This document shows, piece after piece, positions 8,601 to 15,984 of a stretch of 64,000 nucleotides of DNA. This DNA comes from JAVVHH01 sp964613945 (GTDB lineage: Bacteria > Pseudomonadota > Alphaproteobacteria > Acetobacterales > Acetobacteraceae): assembly GCA_964613945.1 (NCBI GenBank), contig CAZTJC010000009.1, positions 62,001 through 126,000 on the forward strand, given 5' to 3'. The notes beneath the pieces are model-generated. The model did no database searches, was not told the DNA's origin, and worked only from the letters and a program-made list of their open reading frames with translations. Each line of letters opens with the position of its first letter. The stretch's first letter is position 1. Position numbers and translations under genes: made by a program.

Positions 8601-9418
8601 ATCGCGCCCTCGTCCTCGCCCCGCTCTGGCTGTGGCTGACGATCTTCGTCGTGCTGCCCGTCCTTCTCGTTGCCGCGCTGTCGTTCTCCACCGCCATTGA
8701 GGCGGTGCCGCCCTTCACTCCGCTGCTCGCCAGCCCCGACCCGGCCAACTACGCGCTGCTCACCGGCGACGCCTACTACCTCGACGCTTTTCTCAAGAGC
8801 CTGCTGATCGCCAGCGTGTCCTCGCTGTGCTGCCTTGCGATCGGCTACCCCATGGCGCTGGCCATCGCCCGTGCGCCCGAACGCTGGCGCTCGCTGCTCC
8901 TGCTGCTGGTCATGCTGCCGTTCTGGACCGGCTTTCTGCTGCGCATCACCGCCTGGATCGGCCTGCTGCGCGACGATGGCTGGATCAACCTTGCTCTTAT
9001 CCAATTCGGCATCGCCCCGCTCAAGCTGCTCTACACCGACCTGGCGATGTACATCGGCATCACCTACGCCTACCTGCCGTTCATGATCCTGCCGCTCTAC
9101 GCCCGGCTCTCCCGCCGTGACCCGGCGCTAGAGGAAGCCGCCGCCGATCTCGGCGCCACGCCCTGGACCATCTTCCGCACCGTCACGCTGCCGCTCTCCC
9201 TGCCCGGCATCGTCGCCGGGCTGGCGTTGGTGTTCATCCCAGCAGTCGGCGAATACGTCATCCCCGAACTCCTCGGCGGCCCCGGCGCCCAGACCATCGG
9301 CCGCGCACTGTGGAACGAGTTCTTCGCCAATCGCGACTGGCCGATGGCGTCCGCCGTCGCCACCGCGCTGCTGGTCGTCCTGCTCGTCCCCATGACGTTG
9401 CTGCGGACTCGCGAATGA
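8597..9418 (+). CDS. potH: Polyamine ABC transporter permease, PotH/PotB type
   Basis: A 273-residue inner-membrane permease with about six transmembrane helices (first: LVLAPLWLWLTIFVVLPVLLVAALSF). The cytoplasmic coupling loop that contacts the ATPase is clear: EEAAADLGATPWTIFRTVTLPLSLPGI, the EAA motif of binding-protein-dependent transporters. Starts with an ATGA overlap on the potG stop, and its own stop overlaps the next permease start in the same way, so subunit synthesis is probably coupled. Confidence 0.9.
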   Translation: MNRALVLAPLWLWLTIFVVLPVLLVAALSFSTAIEAVPPFTPLLASPDPANYALLTGDAYYLDAFLKSLLIASVSSLCCLAIGYPMALAIARAPERWRSLLLLLVMLPFWTGFLLRITAWIGLLRDDGWINLALIQFGIAPLKLLYTDLAMYIGITYAYLPFMILPLYARLSRRDPALEEAAADLGATPWTIFRTVTLPLSLPGIVAGLALVFIPAVGEYVIPELLGGPGAQTIGRALWNEFFANRDWPMASAVATALLVVLLVPMTLLRTRE

Positions 9419-10224
9419 GGCGCGGTCGCCTGCTGCCGGCCGCTCTCATCGCCGGTTACGCCTTTCTCTACATTCCCATCGCGCTCCTGGTGGCGACCAG
9501 CTTCAACCCCTCCCGCCTCACCACCGTCCTGTCCGGCTTTTCGCTGACCTGGTACGTCGCCCTCTGGCACGATCGGAAACTGATCGACGCCGCCCTGCTG
9601 TCGCTTCGCATCGCCGCGCTCTCCGCCACTGCGGCGACGGTCCTCGGCACGCTCGCCGGCGTCGCCCTGGCCCGCTTCGGCCGCTTCCGCGCGCGCGGGT
9701 TGTTTGCCAGCCTGATCTCCGCCCGTCTCGTCCTTCCCGACGTCCTGGTCGGCCTCTCACTGTTGTTGCTGTTCGTGCAATCCGAGCAGATCTTCGGCTG
9801 GCCGGCCGACCGCGGCGCCCTGACCATCACTCTGGCGCACATCTCCGTCAGCCTCAGCTACGTGGCCATCGTCATCGAGGCCCGCCTGTCCGACGCCGGC
9901 ACCGACCTCGAGGATGCCGCCCAGGATCTCGGTGCCACGCCGCTCTCCGCCTTTCTCCGCATCACCCTGCCCCTGCTGACGCCGGCCTTGCTCTCCGGCT
10001 GGCTGCTCGCCTTCACCCTCAGCCTCGATGACCTCGTCGTCGCCACTTTCACCTCCGGACCCGGCGCCTCGACCCTGCCCATGGTCGTCTTCTCCGCCAT
10101 GAAACTCGGCATCACGCCGGAACTGAACGCGCTCGCCACAATCATCCTCCTCGCCGTCACCGCGGCTCTCGGCGCCGTCTGGCTCCTGCAACGTCGCCTC
10201 AGCACGGCATCCACGCCCCGCTGA
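9415..10224 (+). CDS. potI: Polyamine ABC transporter permease, PotI/PotC type
   Basis: A 269-residue inner-membrane permease, second of the heterodimer, starting at ATG 9415 in an ATGA overlap with potH. Hydrophobic segments include AALIAGYAFLYIPIALLVATSF and TPALLSGWLLAFTLSLDDLVVATF; the EAA loop is EDAAQDLGATPLSAFLRITLPLLTP. SLDDLVVATFTSGPG is typical of PotC/PotI. Last gene of the potFGHI-like operon; I see no clear terminator hairpin after it. Confidence 0.9.
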   Translation: MRRGRLLPAALIAGYAFLYIPIALLVATSFNPSRLTTVLSGFSLTWYVALWHDRKLIDAALLSLRIAALSATAATVLGTLAGVALARFGRFRARGLFASLISARLVLPDVLVGLSLLLLFVQSEQIFGWPADRGALTITLAHISVSLSYVAIVIEARLSDAGTDLEDAAQDLGATPLSAFLRITLPLLTPALLSGWLLAFTLSLDDLVVATFTSGPGASTLPMVVFSAMKLGITPELNALATIILLAVTAALGAVWLLQRRLSTASTPR

Positions 10225-10292
10225 CCCCGTTATCGCGGAGCCGGCGGGCGCGCGAGCCGCAACCCGGCGGAATGCCGGACGTTGCCTCCTGC

Positions 10293-10445
10293 ATGAAACA
10301 GATCGCCGCCGCCGCCGTCGCAACGATCCTTCTTGCCCTGGCGGCCTGCAGCGACCTGCCGCCGGGTCGCATCCCGTATCAGCCGAACGCGCAGCAAGGC
10401 GGCGGCGACGCCAATTTCAATTTCCAGCGCAACGTCGGCCAATAG
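10293..10445 (+). CDS. Small lipoprotein, 50 residues
   Basis: A short frame starting MKQIAAAAVATILLALAACS, with a positively charged start, a hydrophobic core and a lipobox LAAC with Cys at residue 19, so it should be processed by signal peptidase II and lipidated. The mature peptide is only about 32 residues, Gln/Gly/Asn/Pro-rich, ending NFNFQRNVGQ. An in-frame upstream ATG at 10272 would add seven residues but spoil the signal peptide start. Codon use matches the neighbours. Orphan between the polyamine operon and the aminotransferases; function unknown. Confidence 0.6.
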   Translation: MKQIAAAAVATILLALAACSDLPPGRIPYQPNAQQGGGDANFNFQRNVGQ

Positions 10446-10503
10446 TCGACGGCGCTGCACCGTCACCGCAGCGGTTGTGCCGAACCGTCCCCGCGCCTAG
10501 AGT

Positions 10504-10524
10504 TTCCAGCGTTTTTCGCTGGAA
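10504..10524 (+). promoter_or_regulatory. Hairpin sequestering the ribosome-binding site of aspC1
   Basis: A perfect 8-base inverted repeat, TTCCAGCG and CGCTGGAA, flanks a TTTTT loop. The right arm contains the GGAAG that serves as Shine-Dalgarno for the ATG at 10531, with five bases between. As RNA the stem would hide the ribosome-binding site. It could act as a translational switch or be incidental; the T5 is in the loop rather than after the stem, so it is not a classical terminator. Confidence 0.5.
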
Positions 10525-10530
10525 GCCATT

Positions 10531-11733
10531 ATGCACTTGACCGCCGAACGTCTGGACCGAATCAGCCCTAGCCAGACCATTGCCATTTCGACCAAGGCCC
10601 GCGCGCTGAAGGCCGAAGGCCGCAACGTCATCTCCCTGGCCGCCGGCGAGCCCGACTTCGACACGCCCCAGAACGTCAAGGACGCCGCCATCGCGGCCAT
10701 CCAGGCGGGCGACACCAAATACACGGACGTTTCCGGCACGCTCGCGCTCCGCAAGGCCGTGTCCGAGAAGTTCAAGCGCGACCAGGGCCTCGACTACGCG
10801 CCCGACGAGATCATCGTCAGCACCGGCGGCAAGCAGGTGATCTTCAATGCCATGGTCGCCACGCTGGACGCCGGCGACGAGGTCATCATCCCGTCACCGT
10901 GCTGGGTCAGCTACCCCGACATCGTGGCGCTGGCCGACGGCACCCCCGTCATCGTCCCTTGCGGCCAGAACAACGGCTTCAAGCTCCGCGCCGAGGACCT
11001 CGAAGCCGCCATCACGCCGAAGACCAAGTGGTTCATGCTGAACTCACCCTGCAACCCGACCGGCGCGGCCTACTCGGCCGAAGACCTCCGGGCAATCTGC
11101 GACGTGCTGCTGCGGCACCCCGATATCCTGGTCCTCACCGACGATATCTACGACAAGCTGGTCTATGACGGCTTCCAGCCCGCCACGATCGTCCAGGTCG
11201 AGCCCAAGCTGCGCGACCGCACCATCACCATGAACGGCTGCTCCAAGGCTTATGCCATGACCGGCTGGCGCATCGGCTTCGCCGGCGGCCCCAAGGCGCT
11301 GATCAAGGCGATGGACAAGCTCCAGTCGCAGAGCACGTCCAACACCAGCTCCGTCAGTCAGGCTGCAGCGGTCGAGGCGCTTACGGGTCCTCAGGGCTTC
11401 ATCGACGAGATGACCGCCGTCTACAAAGCACGGCGCGACCTCGTCGTCGGCATGCTCAACGATGCGCCGGGCATCCATTGCAGCTCGCCCGAAGGCGCCT
11501 TCTACGTCTTCCCGAGCGTGCATGGCTGCATCGGCAAGACCTCGCCGGCCGGCACGCTGATCAAGGATGACGAGACCTTCGTGCTCGCCCTCCTCGAGGA
11601 AGAAGGCGTCGCCGCCGTACATGGTGCGGCCTTCATGTATCCCGGCCATTTCCGCATCAGCTACGCCACCGACACCGAAAGCCTCAGGGATGCCTGCACC
11701 CGCATCCAACATTTCTGCGGGGGCCTGAAGTAA
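10531..11733 (+). CDS. aspC: Aspartate-type aminotransferase, copy 1
   Basis: A 400-residue fold-type I PLP enzyme of the class I aminotransferases (subgroup I-gamma). Catalytic Lys239 is in NGCSKAYAMTGWRIGF; Asn175 in NPTGAA, Asp205 and Tyr208 in TDDIYDKL contact the cofactor in relatives, and FRISYA near the C-terminus holds the substrate-carboxylate Arg. Expected reaction: L-aspartate + 2-oxoglutarate to oxaloacetate + glutamate; aromatic or prephenate substrates also occur in this subgroup. A paralogue begins 4 bases downstream. Its ribosome-binding site lies in a hairpin (10504-10524). Confidence 0.9.
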   Translation: MHLTAERLDRISPSQTIAISTKARALKAEGRNVISLAAGEPDFDTPQNVKDAAIAAIQAGDTKYTDVSGTLALRKAVSEKFKRDQGLDYAPDEIIVSTGGKQVIFNAMVATLDAGDEVIIPSPCWVSYPDIVALADGTPVIVPCGQNNGFKLRAEDLEAAITPKTKWFMLNSPCNPTGAAYSAEDLRAICDVLLRHPDILVLTDDIYDKLVYDGFQPATIVQVEPKLRDRTITMNGCSKAYAMTGWRIGFAGGPKALIKAMDKLQSQSTSNTSSVSQAAAVEALTGPQGFIDEMTAVYKARRDLVVGMLNDAPGIHCSSPEGAFYVFPSVHGCIGKTSPAGTLIKDDETFVLALLEEEGVAAVHGAAFMYPGHFRISYATDTESLRDACTRIQHFCGGLK

Positions 11734-11737
11734 CACC

Positions 11738-12958
11738 ATGGACTCCAGCGCGATCACCCCGACCCTCGCCCACCGCCTCGACGGGCTTGCCCCGGCCGCG
11801 ACCGTCGCCATGACGATCCGCGCCCGGGCCATGCGCACCGAAGGCCAGCAGGTGATCGCGCTGACCATTGGCGAACCCGATTTCGATAGCCCGCCCCACG
11901 CCATCGACGCCGCCTATCAGGCCGCCAAAGCCGGCCAAACCAAATACCCGCCGCAGGATGGCACCGGCGCCCTCAAGGCCGCCATCCAGCGCAAGTTCAA
12001 GCGCGACAACGGCCTGGATGTCGCGATGGACGAGATCATGGTCTCCAACGGCGGTAAGGGCGTCATCTTCGACGCCCTAATGGCCACGGTTGACGATGGT
12101 GACGAGGTCATCGTCCCCGCACCGTATTGGGGCGCCTACACCCTCATGACCCAGGTGGTCGGCGGCACCCCAGTGGTCGTGACCTGTTCGCAGAACAACG
12201 GCTTTCGCCTCCGCCCCGAAGACCTCGAGGCCGCGATCACACCGCGGACCAAGTGGCTGATCCTGAACTTTCCCAACAACCCGACCGGCGCCGCCGCGTC
12301 CGAGGACGACCTCAAGGCGCTGGGGGATGTTCTCCTCCGCCATCCACAGGTTTGGATCATGTCCGACGACATGTACGAACACCTGCTGTTCGACGGCCGG
12401 CACCAGGCCAGCCTCGCCTCGGTCGTGCCGGCGCTGCGCGACCGCACGCTGACGGTCTCCGGCGTTTCCAAGACCTATGCCATGACGGGCTGGCGCGTCG
12501 GCTTCGCGACCGGGCCGAAGCGTCTGATCAAGGCGATGGTCACCATGCAGGGCCACGTCTCTGCCGGCATCAGCAGCGTCGGCCAAGCCGCGGCTGCGGC
12601 CGCGCTGGATGGCCCGCAGGATGCTGTCGCCGACATGGTTGCCGCCTACCAACGCCGCCGCGACCTCGTCGTCGAAGCCCTGAACCGGGCGCCCGGCATG
12701 ATCTGCCACAAGCCGGAAGGCGCGTTCTACGTTTATCCCAACGTCGCCGGCTGTCTCGGCAAGACCACGGCCGCTGGCCGGCGGATCGACTCCGACCAGG
12801 ATTTCGCCATGGCTCTGCTAGAGGAGGCCAACGTCGCCATCGTCCACGGTGCCGCCTTCGGCCTGTCACCCTACGTCCGCATCAGCTACGCCACCGGCGA
12901 CGACGACTTACGGGAGGCTTGCGCCCGCATCGTGACCTTTTGCGAGGGCCTTCGATAA
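11738..12958 (+). CDS. Aspartate-type aminotransferase, copy 2
   Basis: A 406-residue paralogue of the preceding gene, in frame order directly behind it (4-base gap). Catalytic Lys245 lies in SGVSKTYAMTGWRVGF; Asn181 is in NNPTGAA, Asp211 and Tyr213 in SDDMYEHLLFDG. The two proteins align along their whole length with the same layout but clear differences around the pocket (LNFPNNPTGAA here, LNSPCNPTGAA in copy 1), so this is an older duplication with probable specialisation, not a recent copy. Substrate unknown beyond the family. Confidence 0.9.
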   Translation: MDSSAITPTLAHRLDGLAPAATVAMTIRARAMRTEGQQVIALTIGEPDFDSPPHAIDAAYQAAKAGQTKYPPQDGTGALKAAIQRKFKRDNGLDVAMDEIMVSNGGKGVIFDALMATVDDGDEVIVPAPYWGAYTLMTQVVGGTPVVVTCSQNNGFRLRPEDLEAAITPRTKWLILNFPNNPTGAAASEDDLKALGDVLLRHPQVWIMSDDMYEHLLFDGRHQASLASVVPALRDRTLTVSGVSKTYAMTGWRVGFATGPKRLIKAMVTMQGHVSAGISSVGQAAAAAALDGPQDAVADMVAAYQRRRDLVVEALNRAPGMICHKPEGAFYVYPNVAGCLGKTTAAGRRIDSDQDFAMALLEEANVAIVHGAAFGLSPYVRISYATGDDDLREACARIVTFCEGLR

Positions 12959-13449
12959 AGGACGGCGCAATCTCAGCCCTACCCGTCATCAGGCCCGGGC
13001 GTGACTCGGATGCCGCGGCTTTCATTACGCTCATCGAACGTTGCTGGTCCGATTACGAGAACTGCCGCTTATACGTCGATGCCGACGAGCCCGACCTCCG
13101 CGCGCTCGCCTCGTCCTACGCAGCCAACGGTGGCGCGCTTTGGATTGCCGGAAACGGCGACGGCATGATCGCCACTCGTCCCATAGCCGACCATAGATGG
13201 GAAATTTGCCGTGTTTACGTCATGCCGGAATATCACGGCACCGGTCTAGCGACCAAATTGCTCCACACTGCGGAGCATCACGCGCGGGAAGCAGGCGCAC
13301 TCGACCTAGAATTATGGACCGACACGCGGTTCGCACGAGCCCATCGCTTCTATGAGAAGCAAGGCTACCGGCGACAATCTGGGGAGCGAGTTCTCCGCGA
13401 TACGAACGGTCCGTTCGCGGAGATACACTATTCAAAGGTGGCCTTTTAG
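12940..13449 (+). CDS. GNAT family N-acetyltransferase
   Basis: A GNAT-fold enzyme. The acetyl-CoA-binding segment CRVYVMPEYHGTGLATKLLHTAEHHAREAGA carries the EYHGTGLA version of the Q/R-x-x-G-x-G/A motif, followed by LELWTDTRFARAHRFYEKQGYRR, the usual motif B. The N-terminus PVIRPGRDSDAAAFITLIERCW fits beta1-alpha1. The start is uncertain: the only canonical start near it is TTG 12940, which overlaps the aminotransferase stop by 19 bases. An AAAGGA at 12956 faces only ATC or ATA codons. The 3' end overlaps the convergent rpmB stop by 4 bases. The sequence is less GC-rich at third positions than its neighbours, with more TTA, CTA and ATA codons. Substrate unknown. Confidence 0.75.
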   Translation: MRGPSIKDGAISALPVIRPGRDSDAAAFITLIERCWSDYENCRLYVDADEPDLRALASSYAANGGALWIAGNGDGMIATRPIADHRWEICRVYVMPEYHGTGLATKLLHTAEHHAREAGALDLELWTDTRFARAHRFYEKQGYRRQSGERVLRDTNGPFAEIHYSKVAF

Positions 13450-13754
13450 GCCTGAGCGGCTTCCGCGTCGCGCTTGATCTTCGAGCGCATGATCCGACGC
13501 TTGAGAACCTGAGCCGGCTCCGGCAGGTCGCGGTTCGCGGTCGTCAGCAGAAACGCATCGAGGCCACCATTGTGCTCGATCGTGCGGATCGCATGGGTGG
13601 TCAGGCGCAGGCGGATCGGCGTACCCAGGATGTCGGACATCATCGACGTCTGCTGCATGTTGGGCAGGAAGCGGCGGCGGCTCTTGTTGTTCGCGTGGCT
13701 GACGTTGTTGCCAGACTGAACGCCCTTGCCCGTGAACTGGCAGCGACGAGACAT
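13446..13754 (-). CDS. rpmB: 50S ribosomal protein L28
   Basis: A 102-residue bL28 with the family start MSRRCQFTGKGVQSGNNVSHANNKSRRRFLPNMQ and a C-terminal extension usual in alphaproteobacteria. It binds 23S rRNA in the large subunit. AAGGG, six bases ahead of the ATG, is the ribosome-binding site. It has its own promoter (13813-13841) and a structured leader (13778-13797). The stop overlaps that of the convergent acetyltransferase. Confidence 0.95.
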   Translation of the reverse strand: MSRRCQFTGKGVQSGNNVSHANNKSRRRFLPNMQQTSMMSDILGTPIRLRLTTHAIRTIEHNGGLDAFLLTTANRDLPEPAQVLKRRIMRSKIKRDAEAAQA

Positions 13755-13777
13755 GATAAACCCTTCAATAGACGGCA

Positions 13778-13797
13778 GCCGGGCTAGGTGGCCCGGC
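13778..13797 (-). promoter_or_regulatory. Leader hairpin of rpmB
   Basis: A perfect 7-base inverted repeat GCCGGGC / GCCCGGC around a 6-base loop, 23 bases upstream of the rpmB ATG. It would be the first stable structure in the rpmB transcript. It could be an autoregulatory site for L28 or the remnant of a terminator for the upstream operon; there is no strong U-tract after it on the minus strand. Confidence 0.5.
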
Positions 13798-13805
13798 GCA
13801 ATTCA

Positions 13806-13824
13806 GGCGGGCTCTATGCCCGCC
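13806..13824. promoter_or_regulatory. Palindrome over the rpmB -10 element
   Basis: A second perfect 7-base inverted repeat, GGCGGGC / GCCCGCC with a 5-base spacer, only 8 bases from the leader hairpin. The spacer and its edge form the putative -10 element of the rpmB promoter (CATAGA on the minus strand), so the palindrome could be an operator. Alternatively it could work as a transcript hairpin at the end of the upstream Atm1 / 78-residue gene operon. Confidence 0.45.
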
Positions 13825-13841
13825 CCACCCCGGTGCGTCAA
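13813..13841 (-). promoter_or_regulatory. Putative sigma70-type promoter of rpmB
   Basis: On the minus strand, TTGACG (13841-13836) and CATAGA (13818-13813) are separated by exactly 17 bases. The -35 box is near consensus and the -10 is weak (three of six matches). Transcription would start near 13806 and give a leader of about 50 bases before rpmB. Confidence 0.45.
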
Positions 13842-13852
13842 GCCCCGAGGCT

Positions 13853-14089
13853 TTAGGCGCGCGACCCCATCTCCGTGCGTAGCTCGCCCGACCGCACGGA
13901 AGCGAGCGCGTTGCTCAGCACCTGCGCGATCGCCTCGTCGCCCATGCTGCGCACCATCAACCCCAACGAGCCGCCCAGCAACGCCGATGCCACGGCCACC
14001 GGGTCGAGGTTTTGCCCGAGCATGTATTCGATCGCCTTGTCGACGATGGCGCCCGAATGGCTTAGGTCGGAAGGAAGGTCCTCGGTCAT
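13853..14089 (-). CDS. Hypothetical protein, 78 residues, coupled to the Atm1-type exporter
   Basis: A small acidic-to-neutral protein, MTEDLPSDLSHSGAIVDKAIEYMLGQNLDPVAVASALLGG and onward, predicted mostly helical with an Ala/Leu-rich central segment (VAVASALLGGSLGLMVRSMG) that may be an amphipathic or weak membrane helix. Its ATG overlaps the stop of the upstream ABC exporter in an ATGA, and GGAG sits nine bases before the start, so translation is coupled. I do not recognise the family. Its position suggests a partner or regulator of the exporter. Confidence 0.7.
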   Translation of the reverse strand: MTEDLPSDLSHSGAIVDKAIEYMLGQNLDPVAVASALLGGSLGLMVRSMGDEAIAQVLSNALASVRSGELRTEMGSRA

Positions 14090-15912
14090 GCTACATTCTC
14101 CTTTTGGCGCTGGTCGGCCGGCTCTTCGTCCGCCGCCTGCAACGCCCACATCCGCGCATATAATCCACGGTCGGCCAGCAACCCGGCATGCGTGCCGCGC
14201 TCCGCCACCCGTCCGTCTTCCAGCACGATGATCTCGTCGGCATCCACCACCGTCGACAGCCGATGCGCGATCACCAGCGTCGTCCGATTGGCCGACACCA
14301 GCCGCAACGCCGCGTCGATCTCCTGCTCCGTCCGGCTGTCCAGCGCGCTCGTCGCCTCGTCCAGGATCAGGATCTGCGGATCCTTCAGGATCGTCCGCGC
14401 GATCGCCACCCGCTGCTTCTCGCCGCCCGACAGCTTCAGCCCACGCTCACCCACCCGGGTCTCATAACCCTCCGGCAAGCTCGCAATGAAATCATGCACC
14501 TGCGCCAGCCGCGCCGCCCGCTCGACCTGCTCTCGCGTCGCGCCCGGCCGTCCGTAGGCGATGTTGTAGCCGATGGTGTCGTTGAACAGCACGGTGTCCT
14601 GTGGCACCACGCCGATCGCCGCCCGCAAGCTCTCCTGCGACAACTCCCTGACATCCACCCCGTCGATCTCCACCGACCCGGCCGACACGTCGTAGAACCG
14701 GAACAACAGCCGCGAGATCGTGCTCTTGCCGGCCCCGGTCGGCCCCACGATCGCCAATTTCGACCCGGCCGGCACCGTGAAGCTGACACCCTTCAGGATG
14801 TCGCGGTTAAGATTGTATCCGAACCGGACGTCGCGGAAGCTGACCGTTCCCGCCGAAGTCAGCCGGGTGGCAGCTGGCCGGTCTGACACTTCCTGATGAA
14901 CCGACATCAGCCGGAACATCGACTCCATGTCGACCAGCCCTTGCTTGATCTCCCGGTATACGAATCCCAACAGGTTCAACGGCTGATACAGCTGCATCAG
15001 ATAGGTGTTGACCAGCACGAACTGCCCAACCGTCATTGTGCCGTTCTGCACCCCGTCGGCCGCCATCAGCATCACCAGCGCCAACCCCAGCGAGATGATC
15101 AGCGCCTGCCCCAGGTTGAGCATGTTCAGCGTCACCTGCGACCGGACCGCCGCCCGCTCGTATCGCGCCCGCGCCCCGTCGAAACGTGCGGCTTCATGGG
15201 CTTCGTTGCCGAAATACTTCACCGTCTCGAAGTTCAGCAGGCTATCGACCGCCTTGGTCTGCGCCTCGCTATCCATGTCGTTCATCAACCGCCGGAACTT
15301 CACCCGCCAGTTGGTGAACAGCAGGGTGAACGCGATGTAGAGCGACACCGCCGCCAACGTCACCGCCGCGAACCGCCAGTCGAACATCCGCCACAGGATC
15401 GCCGTGACCAGCAGCACCTCGAACAGCGTCGGCAGGATGTTGAACACCGCCAGCCGCAACACCGCCTCGACGCCCGCCGTGCCCCGCTCGATCGCGCGGC
15501 TCAATCCGCCGGTCTGCCGATCCAAATGGAAGCGCAGGCTCAACCGGTGCAGGTGCTCGAACGTCTGCAACGCCACCTTGCGGATCGTCCGCTGCTGCAC
15601 CGAGGCGAACACCGCGTCGCGCAACTCGCCGAACCCGGAGGACGCGATCCGCAGCAGCGCATAGGCTCCGATCAGCGCAATCGGCACCGCCACGATACTG
15701 TTCTTGGGTGCCAACGCGTCGACCGCGTGGCTGTAAACGAGCGGGATGTAGACGGTCGCCACCTTGGCCGCGACCAGGAACATCACGGCGCATACGACGC
15801 GGAACCGCACGCCGGGCGCCCCGGAAGGCCACAGATACGGCAGAAGGGAGCGGATCGTCTGCAGCCCGGTGCGGCCATCGGCCGGGTCGGGCTGGAACTG
15901 GGTAGAACTCAT
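14086..15912 (-). CDS. Atm1-type ABC exporter, fused membrane and ATPase domains
   Basis: A 608-residue half-transporter. Residues about 35-320 contain six transmembrane helices with the Atm1-specific segment NFETVKYFGNE (227-237). The nucleotide-binding domain follows with Walker A GPTGAGKST (390-398), LSGGEKQRVAIART (signature), LILDEATSALD (Walker B) and VIAHRLST (switch His). Bacterial Atm1 homologues export glutathione-conjugated metals or sulfur compounds; the mitochondrial relative supports cytosolic Fe-S assembly. It acts as a homodimer in the inner membrane. Followed by a coupled 78-residue gene. Confidence 0.92.
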   Translation of the reverse strand: MSSTQFQPDPADGRTGLQTIRSLLPYLWPSGAPGVRFRVVCAVMFLVAAKVATVYIPLVYSHAVDALAPKNSIVAVPIALIGAYALLRIASSGFGELRDAVFASVQQRTIRKVALQTFEHLHRLSLRFHLDRQTGGLSRAIERGTAGVEAVLRLAVFNILPTLFEVLLVTAILWRMFDWRFAAVTLAAVSLYIAFTLLFTNWRVKFRRLMNDMDSEAQTKAVDSLLNFETVKYFGNEAHEAARFDGARARYERAAVRSQVTLNMLNLGQALIISLGLALVMLMAADGVQNGTMTVGQFVLVNTYLMQLYQPLNLLGFVYREIKQGLVDMESMFRLMSVHQEVSDRPAATRLTSAGTVSFRDVRFGYNLNRDILKGVSFTVPAGSKLAIVGPTGAGKSTISRLLFRFYDVSAGSVEIDGVDVRELSQESLRAAIGVVPQDTVLFNDTIGYNIAYGRPGATREQVERAARLAQVHDFIASLPEGYETRVGERGLKLSGGEKQRVAIARTILKDPQILILDEATSALDSRTEQEIDAALRLVSANRTTLVIAHRLSTVVDADEIIVLEDGRVAERGTHAGLLADRGLYARMWALQAADEEPADQRQKENVA

Positions 15913-15984
15913 GAGCCGCTATGTGGCGTTGCATACCGCCGACGTGAAGGCACGGCGCCGCATCCGGCCTATAACCTCATCGGA

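Noticed and set aside
10225..10292. Terminator after potI
   Set aside because: The region is GC-rich but gives no continuous inverted repeat or T-run.
13778..13824. Tandem hairpins as the start of a CRISPR array
   Set aside because: Only two units, with different sequences and lengths and no spacers; no cas genes nearby.
14896..15984. Long plus-strand open frame joined to the Nudix gene
   Set aside because: It is antisense to the Atm1 exporter and has the His/Gln/Arg-rich composition of a high-GC shadow frame. Homology begins only at ATG 15985.
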